From the NCBI RefSeq assembly GCF_007830515.1, contig NZ_VLKT01000036.1, positions 1 through 64,000 of the forward strand: a stretch of DNA of 64,000 nucleotides. The letters run 5' to 3'. This DNA comes from Mesorhizobium tianshanense. Its GTDB lineage: Bacteria; Pseudomonadota; Alphaproteobacteria; Rhizobiales; Rhizobiaceae. How positions within the stretch are numbered: position 1 is the first letter of the stretch; every line of letters begins with the position of its first letter. Positions 16,676 through 25,823 of the stretch are shown here, piece by piece. The notes beneath the pieces are model-generated. The model was not told the DNA's origin. It saw only the letters and a list, made by a program, of their open reading frames with translations, and made no database searches. The position numbers and the translations under genes were made by a program.

Positions 16676-19600
16676 CTACCGGAAATCCCGCGTTTTCACC
16701 TTGATGCGGTCAATGTGCTCGTATGGATCGACGATGTTTCGGCCCTTCGGCAGGCTCCGCGGATCGATGCCCGATCCGCCATGATGAGCCTCATCGCCGC
16801 GGCCGTGCGGCAACGGAAACGGCGTGTCGCGGTTTCCGACGCTTGCCAACTCGGCCGACAGATCGGTCAGTTGGTGCGCGACGAGATGTACGACCTCGCC
16901 TTCGCGCTGGATTCGGCCGCGCACGCCGAGCATGGCGGAGGAGAGAAGCACGCGCCGGAATTTCTCGAACACCTTGACCCAGACGACGACGTTTGCGGCG
17001 CCGGTCTCATCCTCCATGGTGAGGAACATCACGCCTTTGGCCGAGCCCGGCCGTTGCCGGACCAGCACCAGGCCGGCGGCTTCCAGCCAGCGTCTGTCTC
17101 GCGCCTGCATGGCTTCCTGACAGGTCACGATGCGGCGCCGGCGAAGGTCCGCGCGCAAAAACGAGACCGGGTGGCTGCGCAAGGTCAGCCCGACATGGCC
17201 GTAATCCTCCACGACCTCACGGCCGGCAGTCATCGGCCTCAGTGCAACGACAGGCTCGTGGATCTCAGGCACCGTTTTCTGTTCACGGGAAGCCGCGGCC
17301 GCAAACAGGGGCAAAGGTTCATCGCGAAGCGCCTTGATTGCCCAGAGCGCGTCGCGGCGGGCAAGGTTCAGATCCGGCAAAAAAGCGTCGGCCTCGGCGA
17401 GCTGGACCAGTGAAGCCGCCGGCGCGCCGGCGCGGCGCCACAGATCGTCGACCGAGAGGAAAGGTTCATCGGCCCGCGCCGCGACGATCGCGGCCGCGTC
17501 ATCATTGGCGAGACCTTTCACCATCCGCAGGCCGAGCCGGACAGCGAAGCGATCTTCGGCATCAGTCGGCTCGAGCGTGCAATCCCAGCGGCTGGCATTG
17601 ATGCAGACGGGGCGCACCTCGACGCCATGATCGCGTGCGTCGCGCACGATCTGGGCCGGCAGATAAAAGCCCATCGGCTGCGAGTTCAAGAGCGCCGCAC
17701 AGAAGACATCGGGATGCCAGCATTTCATCCAGCTCGAGGCGTAGGCGATCAGCGCGAAGGAGGCGGCGTGGCTTTCGGGGAAGCCGTAGCTGCCGAACCC
17801 TTCGAGTTGCGAGAAGGTCTTTTCGGCGAACTCCTGGGTGTAGCCGTTGGCGATCATGCCGTTGACCAGCTTGTCGCGGAATTTCGAGACGCCACCGGTG
17901 TGCTTGAAGGTGGCCATGGCACGGCGCAGCTGGTCGGCCTCGCCAGCGGAAAAGCCGGCGCAGACCATCGAAACCTGCATCGCCTGCTCCTGAAACAGCG
18001 GCACGCCGAGCGTCTTACCGAGAACGCGCTCGAGCTCTGGTGTCGGAAATGTCACCGCTTCCTTGCCGTCGCGCCGGCGAAGATAGGGATGGACCATGTC
18101 GCCCTGAATCGGGCCGGGGCGAACGATCGCGACCTCGATGACCAGATCGTAGAATGTCCGGGGCTTCATGCGCGGCAGCATCGACATCTGCGCGCGGGAT
18201 TCGATCTGGAACGTGCCGAGCGTGTCGGCCTTCCTGATCATGGCATAGGTGCGCGGGTCCTCGGCCGGGATCGTCGCCAGGTCGAGTGTGACACCCTTGT
18301 GCTCGGACAGGAGATCGAATGACCGCTTCATCGCTGTGAGCATTCCGAGCGCCAGCACGTCGACCTTCATGAACTTGAGGGCGTCGATATCGTCCTTGTC
18401 CCATTCCACGACCTGGCGATCCTTCATGGCCGCCGGCTCGATCGGCACGAGATCGTCGAGGCGATCATGCGTCAGGACAAAGCCGCCCGGATGCTGCGAG
18501 AGGTGGCGCGGTGTGCCGGCAAGTTGCGCCGCCAGTTCGAGGGTCAGCCGCAGCCGCCGATCGCCGAGATTGAGGTTGCTCGCGGGCGCGCTGCTCGTCG
18601 ACTGCCTCGCCATGGCCCCAGATCTGCGAGGACAGCAGTTTGGTCATGTCCTCCGGCAGGCCGAGCGCCTTGCCAACATCCCGAACGGCGCCTTTCGTCC
18701 TGTAGCGGATGACAGTCGAGCAGAGTGCTGCGTGATCGCGACCGTAGGTCTCGTAGACCCACTGCATGACGATCTCGCGCCGCTCATGCTCGAAATCGAC
18801 ATCGATGTCGGGTGGCTCGCGCCGCTCCTGGCTGACGAACCTCTCGAACAGGAGGTTGTTGCGTTCGGGATCGATCGAAGTGATGCCAAGCACATAGCAG
18901 ACGGCCGAATTGGCGGCCGAGCCGCGGCCCTGGCAAAGAATGTCCTGGCTGCGAGCGAAGCGGACGATCGAGTTCACCGTCAGAAAGTACGGCGCGTAGT
19001 CGAGCGTCTCGATCAGCCTGAGCTCGTGTTTCAGGATGCCGACCACCTTGTCGGGCAGACCCTCGGGGTAGCGGCGGGCGGCACCTTCCCAGGTCAGCTT
19101 TTCCAGCGCCTGCTGGGCGGTGAGGCCCGGCATCGTCTTTTCCTGAGGGTATTGGTAGGCGAGCTCGTCCATCGAGAAGCGGCAGCGGTCGGCGATTTCC
19201 ACCGTGCGCGCCAAGGCCTCGGGATAGCGGCTGAAGAACCGCGCCATCTCGTCACCCGGCTTGAGGTAGCGATCGGCATGACGTTCGCGCCGAAAGCCCG
19301 CATCATCGATGGTGACGTTGTGGCGAATGCAGGTGACGACATCCTGCATCATCCGCCGGGCGGGCTCATGGAATAGCACGTCATTGGTGATGACCGTCGG
19401 CACACGCATCGCGGCCGCCAGGTTTGCCAGCTCGTAAAGCCGGAGCTGGTCGTTGGGTCGCCGACGAAGCGTCAGCCCAAGATAGGCGCGATCGCCGAAG
19501 GCCTCACGCAGCCGCCGCAGACGAACGGCGCAAAGATCATCGGCCTCGTCGGGAACGAGCACCGCGATCAGTCCTTCCCCATAGACGACGACGTCATCCC

Positions 19601-19934
19601 ATTCGAGATGGCATTTTGCTTTGCCCGCCCTGCCCTTGCCGAGCGACAGCAGGCGGCAGAGACGCGAATAGGCTGGTCGGTCGGTCGGGTAGACCAGCAA
19701 CGACATGCCGTCGGCGAGATCGAGGCGACAGCCGACGATCAGCCGGACGCCTGTCGTCTTCGCCGCTTCGTGTGCGCGGACGATGCCGGCAAGCGAATTG
19801 TGGTCGACGACAGCCAGCGCCTCGATGCCAAGCAAAGCCGCCTGCGCGAACAGCTCTTCGCAGCTGCTCGCCCCACGCAGGAAGCTGAAATGCGAGGTGA
19901 CCTGCAACTCGGCATATCGGGTTCCACCAATCAT
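16676..19934 (-). pseudogene. dnaE2: Error-prone DNA polymerase DnaE2 (ImuC), frameshifted
   Basis: ATG 19934 overlaps the imuB stop (ATGA). Fragment one encodes a PHP domain (ELQVTSHFSFLRGASS) and the palm with PPDIDVDFEHERRE; fragment two, in another frame from about 18595, continues NLNLGDRRLRLTLELAAQL, then DALKFMKVDVLALG (third catalytic Asp), the fingers and the OB/C-terminal region. The shift lies at about 18570-18595 (...DEQRA/ASNLN...). The two halves separate the catalytic aspartates, so neither alone should polymerise. Total coding length, about 1,086 codons, is normal for DnaE2. Pseudogene, assembly indel, or less likely a programmed shift. Confidence 0.85.
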
Positions 19935-21454
19935 CCGAAGATCCCGTGCATGAACCATTTGTGCGATCCGGTCGCGGCATCCTCGCCGTCGCCGGCGCGG
20001 TAGACCCAGTAGCGCTCACCGTTCTCGTCCTCGACCTGGAAATAGTCCCTCACCGCCGCGAGCTCGGCGTCGCGCTTCCACCATTCTCCGAACACACGCT
20101 CCGGCCCGTCCGCCCGTTTCACGCGCCGGCGAACGCCGCGCCAGGTGAAGGTGACGGGTGGATGATCGGGGAGAAGTGCCACCGTCTCGATCAGCTCGGG
20201 CTGTGGCAGCAGCCGCGACGGGCGTGGCCAATGGCCTGGCCAGCCCTCGCCGGTGTCGGGCGCCATTGGCGCAATACGTTGAACCGAGCGTTCGGGAACG
20301 TCGCTCTGCACCGGGGCGAAGCGATAGAGCCGGTCCTCGCCGACACGGTTGGCGAGGATGTCTATTACCTCCGAGACATCGAGTTCGGGCACCTCAGCGA
20401 GAGAAGAGATCGTCTGCTTCGCCCGCAGCGGCTCGGCAGCAAGCGCGGCAAGCCGCATCTGCTCAATGCCGAACCCAGGATCTATTGTCTCAATTTTGTC
20501 GGTGAGAAGCCGGGTCAGGCGCTTCGTGTCACGAACCGGCATTGCTGTGCCGACACCGATCGCCTCGATGCGATTGTCGACACGGAAGAACAGAAGATCG
20601 AGCCGGCGTGCACCAAGCCCTCGCATCTCGAGTTCGGCGCAGAGCTCGGCCACCAGCTTGCCCGTATAGCGGGCGATCGTCTCGGCAGCGCCGATCGGTT
20701 CGGCAAAATTGCGCCGCACTTCGACGATCTCCTCCGGCCGGATCGGCTCGATCGGTTCGCTCACCCGTCCGAACGCCTGGTCGAGGCGCCGGCCGGGTTC
20801 GGGTCCAAAACGCAGGGCCAGCGACGCGCGAGGCGTGCCGGCAAGGTCCGCGATTGTCTCGAAGCCGAGCCGTCGCAGACTATCGATCGTCGCGGCGGGA
20901 AGGCGAAGGGCAGCGATCGGCAAAGGCAGGATCGCCTGGGCAATTTCGCCGGACGGTACCACAAGGGTCTGCCGTCTACTGAAGCGGGCCAGTGCGTGGG
21001 CTGCGCCCCAGCTGTCGGCGACCGCGGCGCGTGCTGCAAAACCCGCTGCGCCAAGACGGTCCACCATATCGGTGAGCATTGCCGCCTCACCGCCATGCAG
21101 ATGATCGGCGCCGGTCGTGTCGATCACGAGGCCGTCCGGCGGATCGGCCGCAGCGATCGGCGCATAACGGCGCAGTGCCCACAGCGCCAACCGCTCGAGC
21201 GCCATGGCGTCCGCGTCGGACTCGGCATCATGAATCGCGAGGCCAGGCACCAAAGCCTGTGCCTTGCTCGCCGGCATGCCGATACGCAGGCCGGCGGAGC
21301 GAGCTGCTGCATCAGCGGCGAGCACAACACGACGACGACCGTCACGGCCGATAAGAACGAGCGGCGTCTCAGGCGGAGGCGCGGCGTCGCCCGATTTCCT
21401 TCTGAAGCGGTCTGTCGACCACAACGGAAGGAAGAGCGATACGACCCTTGGCAT
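19931..21454 (-). CDS. imuB: ImuB, catalytically inactive Y-family mutasome protein
   Basis: ATG 21454 (MPRVVSLFLPLWSTD) gives 507 residues and overlaps the end of imuA. The fold follows Y-family polymerases, but the catalytic acidic pair is absent (LVIDTTGADHLHGG in the place of the SIDE-type motif), as in known ImuB proteins, which bridge ImuA, the clamp and DnaE2. The C-terminus has the ImuB-specific region with WWKRDAELAAVRDYFQV and YWVYR. Reads leftward between imuA and dnaE2. Confidence 0.9.
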   Translation of the reverse strand: MPRVVSLFLPLWSTDRFRRKSGDAAPPPETPLVLIGRDGRRRVVLAADAAARSAGLRIGMPASKAQALVPGLAIHDAESDADAMALERLALWALRRYAPIAAADPPDGLVIDTTGADHLHGGEAAMLTDMVDRLGAAGFAARAAVADSWGAAHALARFSRRQTLVVPSGEIAQAILPLPIAALRLPAATIDSLRRLGFETIADLAGTPRASLALRFGPEPGRRLDQAFGRVSEPIEPIRPEEIVEVRRNFAEPIGAAETIARYTGKLVAELCAELEMRGLGARRLDLLFFRVDNRIEAIGVGTAMPVRDTKRLTRLLTDKIETIDPGFGIEQMRLAALAAEPLRAKQTISSLAEVPELDVSEVIDILANRVGEDRLYRFAPVQSDVPERSVQRIAPMAPDTGEGWPGHWPRPSRLLPQPELIETVALLPDHPPVTFTWRGVRRRVKRADGPERVFGEWWKRDAELAAVRDYFQVEDENGERYWVYRAGDGEDAATGSHKWFMHGIFG

Positions 21455-22127
21455 CGCATGCCTCCACTGTAAAATCTGCACTCTCTCCTGCACGGCATCG
21501 GATCAGTTCAAGCTGCCAGCGCGCACGCCCGACGCCCTGAACGGGCAATGGCGCCGACGGCAGGACCGACACCCGCCAGCGGGTTTCGGCGGCTGTAGGC
21601 TGACCAAAATCGGTTGCCTCCGTCTGTCGGCGCCAGCGGCGAATGGCGATGCCGATCGCGCCGGAGCTTTCGGCGGCGAGCTGAAGCCGCCGTGAGGCCG
21701 TCATCGAAAGCCGGGCTATCTCGGCAACGACAGCACCAAAGCCACCACGAAGGCCCTCTTCGAAACAGGCGAGAACAGATTTCTCGTCGCCGGCTTCGAC
21801 ATAGATCACCCTTCCCGGAGGCAGGCCGGCCTGCTCGATCGCCGGCGCAAACAGGTCTGGCCGGGTAACGCACCACAGGACCTTGCCCGCTGTTCGTGCG
21901 GCAATACCCGCTGCAAAGAGTGCCGCGGCCGCGCCATCGACAGCACCATTCCCGCCGCCCGCGACCTCGTGCAGGCCGCCAAAAGCTAGTCCCCCTCCCG
22001 GCAGAACCCTGTCGATCGCAGCCACCCCGAACGGCAAAACCGTGCGGGCGCGTACGTTTCCGCCTTCGAGACGCGCGATGCGGTCTCGAAGCTCGGAAAT
22101 GGCAGCAGGGGGCGCCGATACACTCAT
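21369..22127 (-). CDS. imuA: ImuA, RecA-like mutasome accessory protein
   Basis: A 252-residue protein of normal ImuA length, related to SulA/RecA-like proteins. It starts MSVSAPPAAISELRDRIARLEG and has LPFGVAAIDRVLPGGGLAFGGLHEV, the degenerate P-loop region of the family, then FGAVVAEIARLSMTASRRLQLAAE. First gene of the damage-inducible operon imuA-imuB-dnaE2-dinB; a perfect LexA box lies 33 bp upstream of its start. In studied alphaproteobacteria ImuA acts with ImuB and DnaE2 in induced mutagenesis. Confidence 0.9.
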   Translation of the reverse strand: MSVSAPPAAISELRDRIARLEGGNVRARTVLPFGVAAIDRVLPGGGLAFGGLHEVAGGGNGAVDGAAAALFAAGIAARTAGKVLWCVTRPDLFAPAIEQAGLPPGRVIYVEAGDEKSVLACFEEGLRGGFGAVVAEIARLSMTASRRLQLAAESSGAIGIAIRRWRRQTEATDFGQPTAAETRWRVSVLPSAPLPVQGVGRARWQLELIRCRAGESADFTVEACDAKGRIALPSVVVDRPLQKEIGRRRASA

Positions 22128-22159
22128 CTGACCCTTGAAACGCGGAAAGCCTGTGATAT

Positions 22160-22174
22160 GTTCTACATTTGTTC
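22160..22174 (-). promoter_or_regulatory. LexA (SOS) box for imuA and possibly the divergent gene
   Basis: GTTC (22160-22163), seven bases, GTTC (22171-22174): an exact match to the direct-repeat LexA box of alphaproteobacteria (GTTC-N7-GTTC). It lies in the 136 bp between imuA (start 22127) and the divergent gene at 22264. Confidence 0.85.
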
Positions 22175-22263
22175 TTGTCTTGATCGAGAGTCAATCGGGA
22201 TGATGTCGTGCCCCTACGGAAGGCGAAAGCGTCGATGCTCCCGAACAGCAATGGAGGCAGGTG

Positions 22264-22881
22264 ATGACCATCACCATCCGTGTCGAAGGGGCGCAGCCGG
22301 AAGAAATCGTGCGCGGCCTGCTCGCCGCCCAGGAAGTGTTCGACAAGGCCAGCGTCACGCCTGACCAGGCAGCGATGGCGCGTTTTGTCGTCGAGGGTTG
22401 GGACATCCGTGGCTTTGCCGGCAAAGTGCCCGAGGAAGAACTCGCGATCTGCACCGTCTGGGACGAAGCTGACCAGGCGGCGGTCCAGGCCTGCTGTGCG
22501 GGCTGGCCTGCCGACAAAGTGCCACGTTCGGCCGAACTCGAGCTTGTCCGGGAACCGCAGCGTTTCAGGTTCACATCGGAGGAAGAGCGTAGCGAATGGC
22601 TGTTTCAGACAGCCGATGCCGGCATTCTCGAGGAGATGTGCGAGGAAGGCTACTTTAACGACGGTCGCCCCGAAGATGAGGTCGCGTTCCTGCTCGATGA
22701 TTGGGATTTCGAGCGGCTGACGGAGGGGCAGCGGAAACTATACGATGAGCGCATCTATCCGCTGATGCGCATCTGGTTCTTCGAGCGTGAGCGTTTCGAA
22801 GGCGAGTATGCTCGCCGGCGCGAAGAGTGGCCGCGAGATTTGCCGCACGATAATCGTCAGCTGAGCCTATTTGCCGCGTGA
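22264..22881 (+). CDS. Unrecognised protein divergent from imuA, with C-terminal clamp-like motif
   Basis: ATG 22264 with GGAGG upstream gives 205 residues. I do not recognise a family. The protein is acidic, with many Glu and Asp, and has no membrane segment: residues about 1-90 look alpha/beta (TITIRVEGAQPEEIVRGLL), while 95-195 are helical and rich in Glu, Trp and Phe (ILEEMCEEGYF, then FLLDDWDFERLTEG). The last residues, RQLSLFAA, contain QLSLF, which fits the beta-clamp-binding consensus seen in polymerases and MutS-type proteins. With the LexA box between it and imuA, a role at the replication clamp during the SOS response is a reasonable guess. Confidence 0.7.
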   Translation: MTITIRVEGAQPEEIVRGLLAAQEVFDKASVTPDQAAMARFVVEGWDIRGFAGKVPEEELAICTVWDEADQAAVQACCAGWPADKVPRSAELELVREPQRFRFTSEEERSEWLFQTADAGILEEMCEEGYFNDGRPEDEVAFLLDDWDFERLTEGQRKLYDERIYPLMRIWFFERERFEGEYARRREEWPRDLPHDNRQLSLFAA

Positions 22882-22921
22882 GCCGATCTGACGTCACGTC
22901 AATCCTCAGTGGGTCCCCGGG

Positions 22922-23347
22922 CTATCGCGCCGGCGAGATCACCTTCTGCCACACGCCGACGTTATTACCGCTGAGGGGATAGAAAAACTCCCCCACCCGA
23001 TTGAAGGCACATTTGGCAAAGAGCCCTTCACTCGCAGCATTGTCCCGTCGAATTGTGCATTGAAGCAGTCGGCCGTTTTCGGTCACGGCTTTCTTTTCGG
23101 CTTGGTCGAGCAGTTTCTGACCGTAGCCCCGGCGAAGAAAGTCATCGTGCACCGTCAAATGGTCGACCTCGAACTGATACCACTGCATGCGCTTGAGCTC
23201 TAGGCACGCCGCCACGTCTCCAGACTCCGTGACTTCGTAAAGGTAGTTTTCGGCGGATTGCAGGACTTTCTCCGCGTCGTAATGAACGACAAGCTTGTTG
23301 TGCTCATTCAGCAGTTCGGCAATCTGCTTGGCATGTTTCTCGTCCAC
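22922..23347 (-). CDS. GNAT-family N-acetyltransferase
   Basis: A 141-residue protein with the GNAT core: the strand-loop VDHLTVHDDFLRRGYGQKLLDQAE (acetyl-CoA-binding R/Q-x-x-G-x-G/A type) at about 62-84, and CTIRRDNAASEGLFAKCAF towards the end. Acceptor unknown. It starts 4 bases after the higA stop, so it is probably a third gene of the higBA transcription unit; some GNAT proteins paired with antitoxin-like genes are toxins, but the presence of an upstream HigB speaks against that here. Confidence 0.75.
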   Translation of the reverse strand: MDEKHAKQIAELLNEHNKLVVHYDAEKVLQSAENYLYEVTESGDVAACLELKRMQWYQFEVDHLTVHDDFLRRGYGQKLLDQAEKKAVTENGRLLQCTIRRDNAASEGLFAKCAFNRVGEFFYPLSGNNVGVWQKVISPAR

Positions 23348-23351
23348 GACA

Positions 23352-23702
23352 TTATTCCATGTCCAGGTCAGAGATCAGCTCCGACGGAGCTTTCTCCTTC
23401 CGAAGAACTTCGAGTCTCGGGATGACATCCGCCAATTTTAGCCTCGCCTCGTAGAGGTCGACGTTGCGTTGAAGATTAAGCCAGAATTCCGGGGTCGTGC
23501 TGGTCACAATTGCCAGGCGCAACGCCATATCGGCGGTCACCGCTCTGCGACCATTCACAATCTGATTGACCGAAAACCTAGAAACCAGCAGTGCTCGCGC
23601 GAGTTGGTCCTGGGTGATCGACCCCGGAGTAAGGAAACGCTCGTGCAGGACTTCCCCCGGCCTGACTGGCGAGGCCGGAACAAATCGACTCTGCATTTTC
23701 AT
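23352..23702 (-). CDS. higA: HigA-family antitoxin
   Basis: A 116-residue protein. VRPGEVLHERFL is the signature start of HigA; ITQDQLARALLVSRFSVNQIVNGRRAVTADMALRLA is its XRE helix-turn-helix (about 29-64), and TPEFWLNLQRNVDLYEA the following helix. It binds and neutralises HigB and represses the operon. It starts 19 bp after higB, in the toxin-first order typical of higBA. Confidence 0.88.
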   Translation of the reverse strand: MKMQSRFVPASPVRPGEVLHERFLTPGSITQDQLARALLVSRFSVNQIVNGRRAVTADMALRLAIVTSTTPEFWLNLQRNVDLYEARLKLADVIPRLEVLRKEKAPSELISDLDME

Positions 23703-24802
23703 GCGTATGTTCTCCGAATGTTTACCGCCGCTCCAAGCGGATAGCGAAGGCGCCTTCTCCTTCCACCCAATCGAACGTCAGGTACCACTTTCCGTCGACC
23801 TGCACTCCCAATCTCCCCGTGGAATTCGGCCACCTGAAAATCGGTCCATACACGTCGACATCCTGCAAGCTGCGGGCGGCGAGCAGGGGATGTGCAATCT
23901 TGTGGGCCTTGACTGAAAGGTGTTGCTCCACGCCCGCGGCGAACCGCGTCCAGTAAATTTCCTCGATGATATCGTCTGCAAATCGTTCCATGTTCCAACC
24001 TCTGAGATGCCTGGGCAAAAGCCACAGGCACCGCGTCGGCGCCTGGGCGTCGATCGCTGAAGGTTGACGGAGGAGGGGTGCCGGTCCGCAGAAGAAACGC
24101 CAGAATCCATTCTCTGGTGTGAGGCGACGTATTCTGGCGAGGCCGGCTTTTGACATACGTCCATCTGACTGTGGACTTGCTCGCAACCTCACTCTCCAGC
24201 GAATGCCGAAAGATCGACAACAGAGAGGTTGAAACGGTGTTGGAAATGTCTTCGAGTTCGGCGAGCAGCCGCCCCGCGATCTGCCGAATAGCTCGCTGTG
24301 ACAGGTCGAGTTGCAAGCTGCCTGAGATGAACGTGCAATGGTGTTGGCCGTCAACTACATAAAGCCGGTCCAGATCGAGCTGAGCAAGTTTCGCCAGTAC
24401 GTCCGTTCCCGTCGATGCCTGTCCAATGACGCGGCAATTAAGCGAGGAGTTTGCAAGCTCGTGAGGAGGCGTGATCAGTACGTCGAGATCGTATTCTTCG
24501 GCCTGCCGGATGCCGTGATAAAAGCGCCAGAACAGGCGTTGGGACGCCGCTGTCTTCTCGGGACGCGCCCATGTGAGCAGAGTATCGCGGAGAGAGTCCT
24601 CAACCTTGGTGCCCGCCACGGCGATTTGGGCGCGTTGGAGGTAGGCATCAAGCACGACCGCAGAGCTCTCCAGCCTCTGAGGGCTAGACTGCCCAAGCTC
24701 TGCTTGGAGGACCGCCCGATCAAAAATAGGAACAAACGGCGACAGCGTGCCCGTTTCGATGCCCCCGGCGATCGCCCTTGTCCATTTCACGGTGGTGTTC
24801 AT
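23699..24802 (-). CDS. Unrecognised ORF with a DGQHH motif; 3' part overlaps higB
   Basis: ATG 24802 (MNTTVKWTRAIAGG). The first 210 or so residues look like real protein: mixed hydrophobic and polar composition, with LYVVDGQHHCTF at about 148-158. This resembles the DGQHR motif of the DndB/DGQHR family, but one motif is weak evidence. After about base 24150 the translation turns into Arg/Pro/Ser-rich text and runs through higB in another frame, so the native end is probably missing or frameshifted. Divergent from the UvrD-like gene at 24911. Function unknown. Confidence 0.4.
   Translation of the reverse strand: MNTTVKWTRAIAGGIETGTLSPFVPIFDRAVLQAELGQSSPQRLESSAVVLDAYLQRAQIAVAGTKVEDSLRDTLLTWARPEKTAASQRLFWRFYHGIRQAEEYDLDVLITPPHELANSSLNCRVIGQASTGTDVLAKLAQLDLDRLYVVDGQHHCTFISGSLQLDLSQRAIRQIAGRLLAELEDISNTVSTSLLSIFRHSLESEVASKSTVRWTYVKSRPRQNTSPHTREWILAFLLRTGTPPPSTFSDRRPGADAVPVAFAQASQRLEHGTICRRYHRGNLLDAVRRGRGATPFSQGPQDCTSPARRPQLAGCRRVWTDFQVAEFHGEIGSAGRRKVVPDVRLGGRRRRLRYPLGAAVNIRRTYA
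23722..23991 (-). CDS. higB: HigB-like (RelE superfamily) toxin
   Basis: ATG 23991 gives 89 residues: after a short lead (MERFADDIIEEIYWTRF) the sequence shows HPLLAARSLQDVD and GRLGVQVDGKWYLTFDWVEG then AFAIRLERR, the last three strands of HigB/RelE-type mRNA interferases. Family members are about 90-100 residues. Directly followed by higA. A larger open frame on the same strand also crosses this segment, but its translation there is low-complexity arginine-rich text, as expected of a shadow frame. Confidence 0.8.
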   Translation of the reverse strand: MERFADDIIEEIYWTRFAAGVEQHLSVKAHKIAHPLLAARSLQDVDVYGPIFRWPNSTGRLGVQVDGKWYLTFDWVEGEGAFAIRLERR

Positions 24803-24910
24803 AGTGGCTATGTAATGCACATCATTACAATTTGCAAGCATCGCGCACTGCCTCCTTCCCGCATTGCGAACAAAACAGGAATCTGTGATCGTCCGAGCTG
24901 ATAGCTCGGG

Positions 24911-25819
24911 ATGATTCGATCTGTGACTGCTGCGGCTGCCTATCTGGAAATGCTGAATGTTGAGCAGCGGCGTGCCGTCGAGCATGGCGTCATCGATGCA
25001 AAGACAATGATTGCCGCTCCACTTCTCATCATCGCCGGCGCCGGATCAGGAAAGACCAACACGCTTGCCCACAGGGTCGCCCACCTGATCGTTGGCGGCG
25101 CCGATCCACGCCGCATCCTGCTGATGACATTTTCGCGCCGTGCAGCAGCTGAGATGTCGCGGCGGGTCGAGCGGATCTGCAACCGCGTCTTCAACGGCAA
25201 TGGCGGCGTGATGTCGGATGCTTTGACCTGGGCTGGCACTTTCCATGGCATCGGTGCACGGCTTTTGCGCGATTATGCCGAGCAGATTGGGCTCGATCCC
25301 GCATTCACCATCCACGATCGGGAGGACAGCGCAGACCTGATGAATCTTGCTCGGCACGAGCTGGGATTCTCAAAGACGGAAAGCCGTTTCCCGACTAAGG
25401 GCACCTGCCTCTCCATCTATTCCCGCACTGTGAAGCCGCTCGACGAGATCTTGGGGACTTCTTTCCCATGGTGTGCGGGCTGGTCGGCGCAGCTGCGCGA
25501 GCTGTTCGCAACCTATGTCGAGGCCAAGCAGGTACAGAACGTTCTCGATTACGATGATCTGCTCCTCTACTGGGCGCAGGCCGTCAACGATCCGATGCTG
25601 GCCGATGATATCGGCAATCGCTTCGACCACATTATGGTCGACGAGTACCAGGACACCAATCGCCTGCAAGCTTCGATCCTGCTCGCCCTGAAGCCGGACG
25701 GCCGCGGCCTCACCGTCGTCGGCGACGACGCGCAATCCATCTATTCATTCCGCGCCGCGACCGTGCGCAACATCCTGGAATTTCCAAAGCAGTTCAGCCC
25801 GGCAGCGGATACCGGATGA
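24911..25819 (+). pseudogene. UvrD/PcrA-like helicase, truncated to the N-terminal part
   Basis: The 302 residues include the Q-motif region (LNVEQRRAVEHG), Walker A GAGSGKTNT (43-50), motif Ia LMTFSRRAAAEM, motif II DEYQDTN (about 244) and motif III VVGDDAQSIYSFR. The frame then stops after FSPAADTG. UvrD-type helicases have about 650-750 residues and need domains 2A and 2B (motifs IV-VI), all absent here, so this is a relic without expected helicase activity. The exonuclease frame starts right after it (25824). Confidence 0.8.
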
Positions 25820-25823
25820 TTTG

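Noticed and set aside
16334..17413. 359-residue rightward frame across dinB and dnaE2
   Set aside because: It crosses two well-supported genes on the other strand and contains no recognisable domain.
19946..21472. 508-residue rightward frame across imuB
   Set aside because: Antisense shadow of imuB, His/Arg/Asp-rich with no motif, a usual effect of high GC content.
24868..24882. LexA box GAAC-N7-GAA(C) near the UvrD-like gene
   Set aside because: The last base does not match the consensus and the gene is truncated; too weak to list as a feature.
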